Shown in pieces: positions 45,757-56,184 of a DNA stretch of 64,000 nt. The notes under the pieces were generated by a model. That model worked only from the letters and a program-made list of their open reading frames with translations, was not told the origin of the DNA and searched no databases. The stretch's first letter is position 1. Every line of letters begins with the position of its first letter. Position numbers and translations under genes: made by a program. The DNA is from Cyclobacterium plantarum (GTDB lineage: Bacteria > Bacteroidota > Bacteroidia > Cytophagales > Cyclobacteriaceae), in contig NZ_JAANYN010000012.1 in NCBI RefSeq assembly GCF_011290685.1, positions 45,999 through 109,998 on the forward strand, in the 5' to 3' direction.

Positions 45757-47680
45757 TGGATTTCGAATTAAATAAAGGAATTTCAAGGGATCCTACCTGA
45801 ACATTCGTTTCAGTGCTTAATACCCTGGGCTGTTGTTTACCAGGAGCCTGCAATACCAGAAGGACTTTGCTGTTGCCTTTGATGGCTATGTCTATGGATG
45901 TGCTGTGGGAATAGGCTTGTCCCTGCCAAAGAATGCCCGGATTCAAACGGCTTGTATTGCCTCCATAACGAATGCTGCTTTTTGAAACCGATAGGGGTTT
46001 GGTTGCATTCAGGACTTTTGCCTGAAGAGTAAATCCTGAGGGCGTTTGAATTAAAAACCCTTCTTCCAACAAAGTGACCTGGTTGAATTCAGGGGTATTC
46101 AATCGCCAGATCCTTCCATTGACCGAAAAATCCTCTACTAAAAATACAGCCTCTGCCCCAGTCTCCGCATCATATGCCACGGTAAATTTTCTGAGTTGCT
46201 CATCTACGCCCATGCTGCTTCCGCTACCCAACGCATGGCCCGATCCCTGCCCGTCAAAGGCAAAGTCCAGCAGTTTTCCTGCACTGTTGTCCCCCTTTTC
46301 ATTTTCATCAGGCTTTTTTGTAAAAAGATTTGTTTGACCTGCCACCAATCCTGTCCTACCTGCCCCGATTGCTAACGGTACTCCCCCGCCAATTATTCTA
46401 AAGGTGTTCACATCAGGCCCCTTATGGCCGGCTATTCTTTTTTGAGAAACATTAAACAGGGCTACAATATCCTCCGCACCCTCAAAGGATTTCCTAAAAA
46501 CAACCAGCCCCTGTGTGGTATCGGCATGGTTTAACCAATTCCTATTTTCCGGATTTTCGGCCTTCAGATTTCCCTGATCATACAATACACTAAACAGTGA
46601 TTTTTCTCCCAGGTAGTCATGCATCCATTTGATTGCCGGCAATTGTGAATCCGGATAAAGCCTCAGGCCCATTGCCAGTAATCCTTCACCAATATTCAGG
46701 TTGTCATCTGATAAATCAGGTTTCACTCCGGTGATACCGGGTTTTACAGGGATATTGACCATGGTGGAAGCCATGGCCTTCAATGCATGTTTTGCCTGTG
46801 GGGCAAAGGTATCCAAGACCGGATAATCCTTCCCCTGCCGGTTTTGGAAAGCAATCAAAGCAGGACCAATAAACGACCAGTTGTAGATATGGTATCCCAT
46901 GCTTTCCGCATTCCAACCTTGCGGGTAAATATTTTCTTTTAAATGATCCGTCAGCCGCTTGGATGCATCCCAAATCAGTGGATCAGCAATAGACCTGGAT
47001 CCCGGATCCGGATTGTCCCAAACCAAACCCGCAAAAAGTACAGCTCCCCACCTTACTCCCATCCAGTTGCTAACCAGGCTGTAGTTGGCGTCAAAACCCA
47101 TGCTGGCCTGGGTGGCATACAAGGTCTTGTATAGCTGTCGGTTTACCAGATTTCTCTGGGGCTGATCCCAGGCCTGATAACAAAAATCATACGTGATGGC
47201 CATGGATTGTAGCAGGGCTGCCCGGGTAAGGCCTCGGGCTACAGGATTGTCAAAAACGACTTTATCCTCAAATACAGCTTCCAGATTTTGAAAGGCCTTA
47301 ACTGCCCAGCTGGACTCTCCTGTAAACAAATAAAGAACGGATTGGTGTTCAGCAAGTTCAGCTGTTTTTCTGGCATCAAAAGATGCCATTGCCTTGATTT
47401 CTTCTTTCAAATTTGCTTCCTGAAGCATCCAATTTTCCAGCTGTTCCCTGTAGGCTCCGGACTGGATGCTCTCCCTGATGCCAGGCGCTTCTTCCGGTAG
47501 TATAAGGCCTCTGGGATGCTTGCCCAATGCGTCCTTTCCCTCCATAGCAGCCGTGTTGATCAACCAGTCCAGGCTTCCGTCCTGCGCAAAAAGGATGTTA
47601 GCATTAAAAAAAAAGCTAAAAACCAGCCCATAATGAATCAGGCAAAATCCTATTTTACCTCCTGAAAGGTTATTTTTCAT
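45734..47680 (-). CDS. Heparinase II/III-like polysaccharide lyase candidate
   Basis: A 648-residue secreted protein (signal peptide ending NILFAQ, about residue 33). The first half is an alpha-toroid as in alginate/heparinase lyases (RGLTRAALLQSMAITYDFCYQAW, SLVSNWMGVRWGAVLFAGLVWDN, GYHIYNWSFIGPALIAFQN). The second half is beta-sheet-rich (VVFRKSFEGAEDIVALFNVSQKRIAGHKGPDVNTFRI). The layout fits Hepar_II_III proteins that cleave uronic-acid polymers by elimination; I cannot assign a PL family or catalytic residues. The start overlaps the upstream gene by 11 bases. Confidence 0.65.
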   Translation of the reverse strand: MKNNLSGGKIGFCLIHYGLVFSFFFNANILFAQDGSLDWLINTAAMEGKDALGKHPRGLILPEEAPGIRESIQSGAYREQLENWMLQEANLKEEIKAMASFDARKTAELAEHQSVLYLFTGESSWAVKAFQNLEAVFEDKVVFDNPVARGLTRAALLQSMAITYDFCYQAWDQPQRNLVNRQLYKTLYATQASMGFDANYSLVSNWMGVRWGAVLFAGLVWDNPDPGSRSIADPLIWDASKRLTDHLKENIYPQGWNAESMGYHIYNWSFIGPALIAFQNRQGKDYPVLDTFAPQAKHALKAMASTMVNIPVKPGITGVKPDLSDDNLNIGEGLLAMGLRLYPDSQLPAIKWMHDYLGEKSLFSVLYDQGNLKAENPENRNWLNHADTTQGLVVFRKSFEGAEDIVALFNVSQKRIAGHKGPDVNTFRIIGGGVPLAIGAGRTGLVAGQTNLFTKKPDENEKGDNSAGKLLDFAFDGQGSGHALGSGSSMGVDEQLRKFTVAYDAETGAEAVFLVEDFSVNGRIWRLNTPEFNQVTLLEEGFLIQTPSGFTLQAKVLNATKPLSVSKSSIRYGGNTSRLNPGILWQGQAYSHSTSIDIAIKGNSKVLLVLQAPGKQQPRVLSTETNVQVGSLEIPLFNSKSNENTVQP

Positions 47681-49817
47681 AGCTTATCTTTATTCCTTTT
47701 AAACTTACCTTAAATATTTCTCCATTGATATTACCTTCAAAATATCCTTTTCCCGTATTCAACACGGAAGAGGTATAGCAAGCACCTGAACTCCAATTTT
47801 CAAAATCCAATGCTGTACCGTTTATCTTTCCCCTTGCCCTGAGGCCGAGATTATTGTAGGTCATTTCTATGTTATCCCCTTTCATGTTATGGTAAGTCAA
47901 TACATGCTTTTCTTCATTTTTCCTGAAATAAGACTGATTTACAAATTCAGCCCTAAACCGGGCAAATGAGGCAAAATCATTTCTTTCATACACCTCCAAA
48001 GCATAGCCGGATAATCCACCCTCCACCACCAACACATGGTAATCTTCCAAAATCTTTTGCTTTCCCTTCAACTCCCTGTCTCCGGATGACTTCAGCCAGT
48101 AAAATTTATCTGAAAAAGGCGTGATTCCTATGTAAACCTGATCGGTTTGGAGCATGATTTTTTGCCCTTTTTGACTGATATCCCCACAATCTTTGGGAAG
48201 AAACAGCCAGGCAGCTTCCTGAAACCTTGCCTTTTCAAACCATTCATCAAACGTACCGGCAGCAACATCCGGGACAGGAAGTTTTACCAGAGATTTACTC
48301 CCAATTGAAGCCCTGGAGGAATATTCGGCAGAAGGTACTTCTGGTTTACGAGAAGTACCGGCTACCGCCAGCAGCAAGGTGTTTTCCTGCTGCATGGTCT
48401 GGGTATAAGGGCTATGTCCTCCGGGTCCAAGGTGAAATGGCTGTCCACCCCCGATGGTTTTCGGCCCATCTTTGGTTTTTACCACCAGGGACCACAAAAC
48501 CTGTTGGTTGGGATTGTCCAGTTTGTTTACATAAATACTTCCCAAACCAAAGTTTTGGCTTCCGTAGAAATACTCCTGACCCTGGTTGGGCTGGTCCATG
48601 TGATAACTGGGTCTGGAAACCTTCATGCTAAAGGGCAGCGGGAAATTTTTGTGGTAAAGGTCCCAAGTAAATTTGTTGGGCCGATATCCACTGCTAAGCT
48701 GGTGTACGGAAGGCAGGTGGTCGGAAGAAATTTTGTTACTTCCAAACCACAGGTGAAGCATCCCGCTCAATTCACCTCCAGCGTTGATTTGCTGAGGTGC
48801 TCTTTTCTGGGCTCCTGCAATGGCTCCGTCATAGGTTTTAATGGCCAGGGTAGCCAGGAAATAATCCATGATGGCTTTGGCCAGTTCTTTGGAGCTTTCC
48901 TTTTTAGCGAAATCATAAACATTCATGAGACCTTCAAGGCTGTGGGGGTAATAAATCTCAGCATCATACTCTCCATTGCCCGTTTCCAGTAGTTTTTGAT
49001 AAAAAACCCTGAAATAATTTTCTACTAATGAATCCACTTCATGTACGGGCCAACCGGAAATCAGGGCCGTATCCGGAAAATACTGTGCATATACCCAGGC
49101 TGAGGTCCTCCACATGATTTTATGGTTTTCGGTACCCCCATCCTTTGGGTTGCCTCCCAATAATTTACCCGGCTCACCTACCAAATCGTGAGGCGTGGAA
49201 AGGGGGGCATACTTTCTGTATCCATCAGATGGCCTGTCGTTGGCAGCGTAAGAAGCTACCGCCTGCTGGAATTCCTTCTTCCAGCCTGGATCCATTTCAT
49301 CTGCCAGGAGTGGATAAAACCTGGCCCAGTTTTTGGCAGCAAAATGGTATTGCTGTTGAAGGTTCCCGGGTATAGACAACCAGGCTTTGGTCAGGCTATC
49401 CGAAGGCTGCAACATCAACCTGGCAATAGCAGGTATCAGGTCTTTTTTTAAGGCATCCCCACCAAACCTGACGATTTGGCCATCCTTAGCCCTTTCCCTG
49501 GCACCAAAATATCCGGTTGGCCCCTGTGTAAAGGCCCTGCCGGTAAAGGGTGAATAGACGGTTTCTCCTTCCACTGCCCAGGTTTTAAAAGTAAGTCCCG
49601 TATCGGGACAAGTAGCAGTACCCTGAGATTTCTTCCCAAAGGGTTCCTCAGATAACCGCTGCAGCAAATGTTTTTTCCTTTCCTGAAAACCGGCCTCATC
49701 CGGATAGCTGCCCGTTTCCCAGATTTGCTGACCTTGGACGACTTCCGTCATGAGGAAAACACAAATCAGGAAAAAGAAAAGGCTGAAAACAGCCTTTTCT
49801 TTACTTCTCCCAATCAT
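47670..49817 (-). CDS. Secreted alpha-toroid protein of a polysaccharide-utilisation locus
   Basis: A 715-residue protein with a signal peptide (hydrophobic stretch then VVQGQQ, about residue 30). Residues about 60-400 are helical with a TENHKIMWRTSAWVYAQYF motif and GEYDAEIYYPHSLEGLMNVYDFA, typical of (alpha/alpha)6 carbohydrate-active enzymes. The C-terminal half is beta-rich, ending in a small jelly-roll-like stretch. The family is not recognised; it may be a lyase or hydrolase acting on the same glycan as its two downstream partners. ATG 49817 begins 5 bases after the susD stop; earlier in-frame starts would run deep into susD. Confidence 0.65.
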   Translation of the reverse strand: MIGRSKEKAVFSLFFFLICVFLMTEVVQGQQIWETGSYPDEAGFQERKKHLLQRLSEEPFGKKSQGTATCPDTGLTFKTWAVEGETVYSPFTGRAFTQGPTGYFGARERAKDGQIVRFGGDALKKDLIPAIARLMLQPSDSLTKAWLSIPGNLQQQYHFAAKNWARFYPLLADEMDPGWKKEFQQAVASYAANDRPSDGYRKYAPLSTPHDLVGEPGKLLGGNPKDGGTENHKIMWRTSAWVYAQYFPDTALISGWPVHEVDSLVENYFRVFYQKLLETGNGEYDAEIYYPHSLEGLMNVYDFAKKESSKELAKAIMDYFLATLAIKTYDGAIAGAQKRAPQQINAGGELSGMLHLWFGSNKISSDHLPSVHQLSSGYRPNKFTWDLYHKNFPLPFSMKVSRPSYHMDQPNQGQEYFYGSQNFGLGSIYVNKLDNPNQQVLWSLVVKTKDGPKTIGGGQPFHLGPGGHSPYTQTMQQENTLLLAVAGTSRKPEVPSAEYSSRASIGSKSLVKLPVPDVAAGTFDEWFEKARFQEAAWLFLPKDCGDISQKGQKIMLQTDQVYIGITPFSDKFYWLKSSGDRELKGKQKILEDYHVLVVEGGLSGYALEVYERNDFASFARFRAEFVNQSYFRKNEEKHVLTYHNMKGDNIEMTYNNLGLRARGKINGTALDFENWSSGACYTSSVLNTGKGYFEGNINGEIFKVSLKGIKISYEK

Positions 49818-49821
49818 TGGT

Positions 49822-51366
49822 TTAGTTATCAACATTCGGGTTGAGATCAATTTCATTCTGTGGAATGGATTGCCAGGTGCGGGAAGTCCAGGGAATTCCT
49901 CCTGGTCCCCTGTCTCCATTAGGAATTTCCTTTTCCAATGCCTGCAGGTAATACAAACGATCATCCTCAAAAACCAATTCTTTCATTCTTTCCACTTCAA
50001 TGACCTCCGCAGTCATGGGACCTGTAAAGTCTTCCAGGCCGGCACGGTTTCGAACGACATTCAAATCTTCTCTGGCACCCGCTTCCTCCCCTCTGGAAAA
50101 CCGCAAAAAGGAACGGGTAAGATAGGCCTCAGCGGAGCGCATCAGTGGCAAGCTGGAAACCCTGTTGGATGCCTCCGGCTCTCCTGCCCGGTACCACTTA
50201 TGTCCCCAGACTTCTCTCCGGTTCAAGCCCTGATAGGTAGGTCTTGGATCCTCATTGGGACCAAAGGAAATGAACAATTGTTGATAGCGCTTGTCGTTCA
50301 TGGCTTCCTCATGGTTGTCCCATCCTGTCATGGATTTGAAATGTTCGCTCAGGGACATGATTTGGTTGTTGTTAAAGCGGTCTGTCAGGTTCCACCTTCC
50401 ATTGGGATCTGAATAACCCAGCCACCTGGATATTACCGGAGGCTTCCAGTTGGTTTGTGAGCCAGAGGTGACATACTGAAAGACCACTTCGCTTCCTTTA
50501 ACCCCAAACTGATCCTTATTCCAGGCTTCAATAGGATCTTCATTCAAAGGATATCTCCCGGAATTGAGGATCACATCGGCATGCTCTTCTGCTTGTTCCC
50601 AGTTTCTCATTTGAAAATTCACACGCATCGCCAGGAAATGAGCCGCCATTTTGTTTTGGCGATCCACAAAAGCAGGCGGATCCCTGTCCGGGTCGTATTC
50701 CTCGGGCAGCAAGGCTATGGCCTGGTCCAGATCTGCCAAAATCTGATCATATACCTCCTGAACGGTAGACGGCGCAGGGTTGTCAAAGGCAGAATTGGGC
50801 AAACGGTTTTTAATGATAATGGCAGGCGCATCATTGTCTGCGCCGTAGGGAGGGGCAAAAATCTTCACCAGATTGAAATTCACCCATGCCCTGAGCCAAT
50901 GAGCTTCGCCCAGTATCCTGGGTGTCCAATGACTCTGCTGGTCATTAAAAGGTCCGTTTCGGTCTACCCAATCAATGACGGCATTGGCTGCGAGCAAGAC
51001 AGCATACCCTGCTTCCCAGTTACGGGTGGGCTGGGAATGGGTATTGTTGGAAAAATCCCTGCCATACCAGTCTATGGCATCTTGACCTACAACACCCAGC
51101 TCATCCATTAGTTTTCCTACGTCCGAAATGGTAGCGGAATAAATGGCCTGGTTACCATGAATACCACGGAAACCACCTGATCCTCCGGCTACCCATAAGG
51201 CTCCATTGACCAACTGCTCCAAATCCTGGGTATTTCTGGGATCAGAAAATCCATTGGACACGGTTCCTACCTCTTCCAGCCATTGATCGTCGCAAGACCA
51301 AAATAAGGTCATGAACAATAATAAGACTGTCTTAAATGTATAACTGTTGAATTTTATCGATTTCAT
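49822..51366 (-). CDS. RagB/SusD-family glycan-binding lipoprotein
   Basis: A 514-residue outer-membrane lipoprotein with lipobox WSC (Cys25) after a hydrophobic signal. The helical SusD body includes EAGYAVLLAANAVIDWVD, ILGEAHWLRAWVNFNLVKIFAPPYG (the conserved RAxxYFxLvxxyG-like motif) and a terminal VVRNRAGLEDFTG with ELVFEDDRLYYLQALE. It captures the polysaccharide at the surface and closes over the SusC barrel. It follows susC by 18 bases in the same operon. Confidence 0.95.
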   Translation of the reverse strand: MKSIKFNSYTFKTVLLLFMTLFWSCDDQWLEEVGTVSNGFSDPRNTQDLEQLVNGALWVAGGSGGFRGIHGNQAIYSATISDVGKLMDELGVVGQDAIDWYGRDFSNNTHSQPTRNWEAGYAVLLAANAVIDWVDRNGPFNDQQSHWTPRILGEAHWLRAWVNFNLVKIFAPPYGADNDAPAIIIKNRLPNSAFDNPAPSTVQEVYDQILADLDQAIALLPEEYDPDRDPPAFVDRQNKMAAHFLAMRVNFQMRNWEQAEEHADVILNSGRYPLNEDPIEAWNKDQFGVKGSEVVFQYVTSGSQTNWKPPVISRWLGYSDPNGRWNLTDRFNNNQIMSLSEHFKSMTGWDNHEEAMNDKRYQQLFISFGPNEDPRPTYQGLNRREVWGHKWYRAGEPEASNRVSSLPLMRSAEAYLTRSFLRFSRGEEAGAREDLNVVRNRAGLEDFTGPMTAEVIEVERMKELVFEDDRLYYLQALEKEIPNGDRGPGGIPWTSRTWQSIPQNEIDLNPNVDN

Positions 51367-51384
51367 GTTCTTCTTATTTTAGGT

Positions 51385-54300
51385 TTAAAAAGTAAATGAA
51401 ACTCCACCTGTGATGGTCCTTAATTGAGGAAAAGGGTTGCCACCGATAAATCCCTGCCGCAGGTTTCTGTTCTGCCTGTCAGCATCAAAGTTGGCCACTT
51501 CCGGGTCAAATCCATCATAGTCGGTGAAGGTCAATAAATTGGTGGCATTGACATACACCCTGCCCCCTTTGATCCTGGCCCTGGAAAGCAGGGATGCAGG
51601 CAAGGTATAACTCAGCTGCACATTCCTGAGCCGGATAAATGAACCATCCTGCAGATAAAGGGAGGTGGATCCGGGTCTGGCTATAGGTTCATTTTCCCTG
51701 GTTCGCTTCAGGTAACTTTGCCGGGGCAATGTCCCATCCGGATTATCCGGGGTCCATATCCTGTCTTTCAGGTCAGCCCTGAAATTTGAACCGCCAGCCA
51801 CTTCCACCCGGTTGTCATCATACAGATAGTTTCCTCCCTGAAAGGAAAAGAATACGGTCAGATCCAATCCTTTGTAGGAAAATGTATTCTGCAAGCCTCC
51901 AAAATAGGTAGGCAGGCCACTTTTTCCTTCCAATTCCACCCGGTTTTGCTGGGCTGCAGCAGGAGTGGCCAGAATGGTTTCTCCTGTTTTTTCTATGATT
52001 CCGGTTTCATTGAACAGGTCCTGATCGATTTCGTAAATGTATTCATAGCCTGTATCGGGGTCAATAAATGCATGTTCTGCCATAAAATAGGTACCCAGCC
52101 GGTTGCCGGTACGGGTAATGGTGGCTCCCTGCACTATTCCCAGATTGTTTTGGTCCAGCCTGGGCACCAGGCTCATCACCTTGTCCTTCACCAGGGTAAG
52201 GTTGAATGCGGTACGCCAACTAAACCCTCCCGGGGAATCAATATTGACCGTATTCAGCGAAAATTCGGCCCCTCTGTTTCTCAGGTCACCAATATTGGTC
52301 CAGATGGCGGAATTACCCAAAAGAATTCCTTGCGAAGCGGGTATGGGGTTTAGCAACAACATGTTCTTTACATCCTGCTGATAAAATCCAAAGGAACCAC
52401 TTAAACGGGCATCATAGGCCTCAAAATCCAGAGAAAAATCATAGGTATTGATTTCCTCCCATTGGATATCCGGCACCCCAATAACACTCTGAATAATCCC
52501 TGAACCAAAGGAATAAGCCGGCCAGGTAACATACCTGTTTTCCAATACATTGGGTATGTCCGCATTTCCTGTCCTGCCAAAACTTGCCCTTAATTTCAGG
52601 AAACCCACAGGCCCCAGATTGCTGGCGAAATCCTCTTCTGAAATGATCCAGCCTGCAGATAATGCCGGGAATTGCCCGTAACGGTTGTCCCTGCCAAAAA
52701 CCGAGGCGCCATCCCGGCGGAAACTGGCCATGGCATAGTATTTCTCGTTGAAGTTATAATTTAGCCGGGCAAAATAGCTCTGGATCCGGAATTCAGGAAA
52801 AGTCCCTGTTACCAGAGATATCACGTTATTTCCACCTGTTTCACCTATATTGAAATCCGAAGAAACCAGGTTTTCAGCTCTGGCATCTGTCCTGAAGAAA
52901 TTTCTCCTTTGTCGTTCAGCTCCAAGCACTAAATTGAAGGCATGTGCATCCACCTTTTTATTGTAGGTGGCATAAGCATTGATATTGATATTGTTTCGAA
53001 GGGTGTTGCCTACCTCTCCATATCTGGATATCCTGATGGCATCGCTTACATGATAAGTAGACTTGGTATACCAGGTATCTATGCCTCCTTCTGCCCGGAT
53101 GCTCAACCCTTCCAAAGGCCGGTAATCCACAAATAGATTGGTGATATTCCTGTAGTTTTCGGCCTTATCCAAAAAGTTTGAAGGCAAATTAGCCACAATG
53201 GGATTTCTTCCGCCAAAAGGGTCAAAATAGGATCCGTCATCCATAAACACCGGCAAAACGGGCACTGCGCCACTGATGGCGGCTCCATATCCCCCTCTAT
53301 TCCCCCTGTCCGGTCTTCCCCCATTGGGGTTTGCTTCGCTGGAACCTCCCAATTGTCCCTGTTCATTTTCAAAATAATTGAAATTGTTTTTAATGCCTGT
53401 TTTCAAGTTGTCCAGTATGTTGAAATCAAGGTTTGCCCGGACACCATAAGTTCTCAGGCGCTGTGCATTCATCAACCCCTTGTGATCCTGATACCTGAAC
53501 GATAGAAAATAGGAAGATTTCTCCGTTCCCCGGGTAGCAGAAACATTCACATCCTCTATTGACCCTTGCCTCCACAGTGGAGATAACCAATCGGTTCCTC
53601 CATTAGCAGCTACATTTTCGACCATTTCCCTGGTCAGGTATTGATTTGGACTATCCACAAAGGAACTTACCAGGCCACCATCTACCACAGGATCCCAGAC
53701 TCGGTCAAAACCATCATTGGCAAATGCCTGGTCCACCATGCGCAGCCACTGTGATCCACTGGCCAACTCAACCATATTGGCAGGTTCCTGCACACCATAG
53801 CTGTAATTGAAATTCACACTGCTCTGCCCCTCTTTTCCGGATTTGGTGGTCACCAGGATCACGCCATTGGCGCCTCGGGAACCATAGATGGCTGTAGCTG
53901 CCGCATCTTTAAGAATCTGGATATCCTGAATATCCGCAGGGTTAATGGACATAAAAGAATTGATGCCACCCTGCCCGGTCAGCTCCTGCGTCAGGGGAAA
54001 ACCATCTACCACAATCAATGGCTCTGAACCAGCAGAAATAGAAGAGGTACCTCTGATAAGAATACGGGATGGGGCACCTGGCACACCAGATCCCTGGTTT
54101 ACCTGAACCCCAGCTGCACGGCCCTGCAGGGCCGCATCAAATGAAGGCACCTGAACTTTGGCCAAATCCTCTCCTTTGACAGAGGCGATATTACCAGTTA
54201 CCTCTCTTTTTATCTGGCTACCATAGCCGGTCACCACCACTTCCTGCAGGTAATCATCATCTGGTTTTAGGGTGATGTCAAAATCATTTCCACCTTCCAG

Positions 54301-54879
54301 ATTCACCCGCTCTCTTTGAAATCCAATAAAAGAAAATATCAAATAACCGGTATCTGGCGTTTCTAATGAAAATCGTCCATCCAAATCGGTGACGGTGCCC
54401 GAGCTGGCACCCTCTACAAAAACAGTTACACCGGGAAGAGGATCTCCACTGTCGTCTCTAACAATACCTGAAACAGTTTTGAAATCGTCAAATTCAGAAG
54501 AATTGGTATTTTTCGTTTTGGGCCTTCGGTTTACTGCTATGGTATTGTTGATTTGTTTGAAATGGAGATTGGTTTTCCCCGCTACCTCCTGGAGGATATC
54601 GGAGACAATTGCAGAACCTGAGGTCAATTCTACCCTTTGTTTTATATCTACCTTGCGGTCGTAGTAAAAAAACCGGAGTTCACTTTTGTCCTCAATGGTT
54701 TTGAAAATTTCCTGAATGCTAAGCTCTCCTTCCTGGATAGGTATACTGATTTCGTCAATACTTTTGACTTGTCCACTGGCAGTGCCCGCCAATACGGATA
54801 CCATGGTAAAAAGGAGAAAAGCATAACCATACAGAACAAATTTGACGGACATAATTATTATGCGTAGTAAATTTTTCAT
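51385..54879 (-). CDS. SusC/RagA-family TonB-dependent transporter with N-terminal signalling domain
   Basis: A 1164-residue outer-membrane transporter. In order: a signal peptide; an STN signalling domain (about residues 45-120, ISIPIQEGELSIQEIFKTIEDKSELRFFYYD); a carboxypeptidase-D-like beta-sandwich (about 135-215, GIVRDDSGDPLPGVTVFVEG); a plug domain (IYGSRGANGVILVTTKSGK); and a 22-strand barrel ending TITGGVSFTF. The STN domain contacts the FecR anti-sigma factor encoded just upstream, so substrate import is coupled to induction of this locus. SusC paired with susD is the hallmark of a Bacteroidota polysaccharide-utilisation locus. Confidence 0.96.
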   Translation of the reverse strand: MKNLLRIIIMSVKFVLYGYAFLLFTMVSVLAGTASGQVKSIDEISIPIQEGELSIQEIFKTIEDKSELRFFYYDRKVDIKQRVELTSGSAIVSDILQEVAGKTNLHFKQINNTIAVNRRPKTKNTNSSEFDDFKTVSGIVRDDSGDPLPGVTVFVEGASSGTVTDLDGRFSLETPDTGYLIFSFIGFQRERVNLEGGNDFDITLKPDDDYLQEVVVTGYGSQIKREVTGNIASVKGEDLAKVQVPSFDAALQGRAAGVQVNQGSGVPGAPSRILIRGTSSISAGSEPLIVVDGFPLTQELTGQGGINSFMSINPADIQDIQILKDAAATAIYGSRGANGVILVTTKSGKEGQSSVNFNYSYGVQEPANMVELASGSQWLRMVDQAFANDGFDRVWDPVVDGGLVSSFVDSPNQYLTREMVENVAANGGTDWLSPLWRQGSIEDVNVSATRGTEKSSYFLSFRYQDHKGLMNAQRLRTYGVRANLDFNILDNLKTGIKNNFNYFENEQGQLGGSSEANPNGGRPDRGNRGGYGAAISGAVPVLPVFMDDGSYFDPFGGRNPIVANLPSNFLDKAENYRNITNLFVDYRPLEGLSIRAEGGIDTWYTKSTYHVSDAIRISRYGEVGNTLRNNININAYATYNKKVDAHAFNLVLGAERQRRNFFRTDARAENLVSSDFNIGETGGNNVISLVTGTFPEFRIQSYFARLNYNFNEKYYAMASFRRDGASVFGRDNRYGQFPALSAGWIISEEDFASNLGPVGFLKLRASFGRTGNADIPNVLENRYVTWPAYSFGSGIIQSVIGVPDIQWEEINTYDFSLDFEAYDARLSGSFGFYQQDVKNMLLLNPIPASQGILLGNSAIWTNIGDLRNRGAEFSLNTVNIDSPGGFSWRTAFNLTLVKDKVMSLVPRLDQNNLGIVQGATITRTGNRLGTYFMAEHAFIDPDTGYEYIYEIDQDLFNETGIIEKTGETILATPAAAQQNRVELEGKSGLPTYFGGLQNTFSYKGLDLTVFFSFQGGNYLYDDNRVEVAGGSNFRADLKDRIWTPDNPDGTLPRQSYLKRTRENEPIARPGSTSLYLQDGSFIRLRNVQLSYTLPASLLSRARIKGGRVYVNATNLLTFTDYDGFDPEVANFDADRQNRNLRQGFIGGNPFPQLRTITGGVSFTF

Positions 54880-54972
54880 AATTTAGAACGTTAGATTGAA
54901 CATTAATTCATAAATGGCCAGGAGCAACTGAGGTGAGATTCATGCTTGCTGCTGGTTTGAAGTTTAATCTTT

Positions 54973-55014
54973 GGCCCGGGGAAGTATGGCAAGTACCTTT
55001 CCCGGCCTTTTTTT
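54973..55014 (+). terminator. Hairpin with T-run between susC and fecR, oriented against them
   Basis: An imperfect GGCC.GGG..AA.GTA / TAC..TTTCCCGGCC stem (54973-55007) followed by TTTTTTT on the plus strand, while both flanking genes are on the minus strand. It could stop antisense transcription or act as an mRNA structure between fecR and susC. Confidence 0.45.
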
Positions 55015-55028
55015 CATAGGCAATTTGG

Positions 55029-56054
55029 TTAAAATTGAATCAACACTTTTTTATCCCCTGATTGAAAGGAAAATTCCTCCGAAAACTGTATGGTTTGCAA
55101 TACATTTATGAGGTTCTCATTTTTCTTAAATGTACCCGAAAACCCACCGTTTTTAGGATAATCGCCCGAAACGGTGATTTCAACACCGTACCATCTTTCC
55201 AATTGGGTAATCAGATCCATAAAAGAAACCTGCTCAAAATGAAGGATACCCTCTTTCCAGAAAAGAGTCTGCTCCAGGTTTGCTTCAAAGGTTTCCAGTA
55301 ATTGCCCAGAACCCTTGCTCAAGGAAATGCCCTGTCCGGGTTTCAAAAAGGCTGGTGCTTCGGTATTTGAAACCTCCGCTTTTACTTTGCCCGTTACCAG
55401 TACCAGGGATACCTGGCTTTCTTCAGGGAATGACTTGATATTGAAAGAAGTTCCTAAGGCTGTCGTTGTCAAATCCCCTGCTACCACAGCAAAGGGATGT
55501 AAGCTATCTTCCGCTACTTCAAAAAATGCTTCCCCATCCAGGAATATCCTTCTGTCTGATTTAAAATTTTCAGGATAACGGATTTTGCTTTCTGCGTTCA
55601 GGTAAACTTTTGAACCATCACTGAGGTGGATTATTGTCTTTTTTCCTGCAGGATTGGCCTTTTCCAGCCATGAAATGATTTGCTTGTCGCTGATGGATGC
55701 TGTAGGCTCATTTTGGTAAAGAGAATAAATAAAAATACCCAGCAGTAAACTGACTGAGGCGGCCACTGCATACCTGAAAAAAGAAGAACCTGAAATTCCG
55801 GTCTTCCCTGAATTGTCTCTTGCTGAACTTTTCTCAGATTCAAATGCCCTGATTTCACCTAATATTTTTGTTTTGAGATTTTCAGCCTGCCATTCAGGAT
55901 ACTTATCAATGGAAAAATCCTTTTCAACCATTTCGTCAAATTCTTCCGAAAAGAAACGATCCGACTCAGGTCCTTTCAGCCAGTTTGATAGCAGCTTGCC
56001 TTCAGTCTTACTTAACTTTGATAACAGTAATTTTTTTAGTAATCCTTTGATCAT
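55029..56054 (-). CDS. FecR-family anti-sigma factor
   Basis: A 341-residue single-pass inner-membrane protein. The N-terminal ~90 residues are cytosolic and bind the sigma factor. The membrane helix is at about residues 92-110 (YAVAASVSLLLGIFIYSLY). The periplasmic part has the FecR domain (TIIHLSDGSKVYLNAESKIRYPENFKSDRRIFLDGEAFFEVA) and a C-terminal DUF4974-type segment (LERWYGVEITVSGDYPKNGGFSGTFK). It relays ligand binding by SusC to the ECF sigma factor encoded 130 bases upstream. Confidence 0.95.
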   Translation of the reverse strand: MIKGLLKKLLLSKLSKTEGKLLSNWLKGPESDRFFSEEFDEMVEKDFSIDKYPEWQAENLKTKILGEIRAFESEKSSARDNSGKTGISGSSFFRYAVAASVSLLLGIFIYSLYQNEPTASISDKQIISWLEKANPAGKKTIIHLSDGSKVYLNAESKIRYPENFKSDRRIFLDGEAFFEVAEDSLHPFAVVAGDLTTTALGTSFNIKSFPEESQVSLVLVTGKVKAEVSNTEAPAFLKPGQGISLSKGSGQLLETFEANLEQTLFWKEGILHFEQVSFMDLITQLERWYGVEITVSGDYPKNGGFSGTFKKNENLINVLQTIQFSEEFSFQSGDKKVLIQF

Positions 56055-56184
56055 ATAATAAAAGATGGTCTTTCATTATATAATAGCCTTCAGCCTGATG
56101 AAATGCTTGTAAGTAAAGTGAAAAATATGATTTTTTTAAAAAAATGACTCAAATGTTATAAATTTGAGAATAAAAGCTAGCCTT

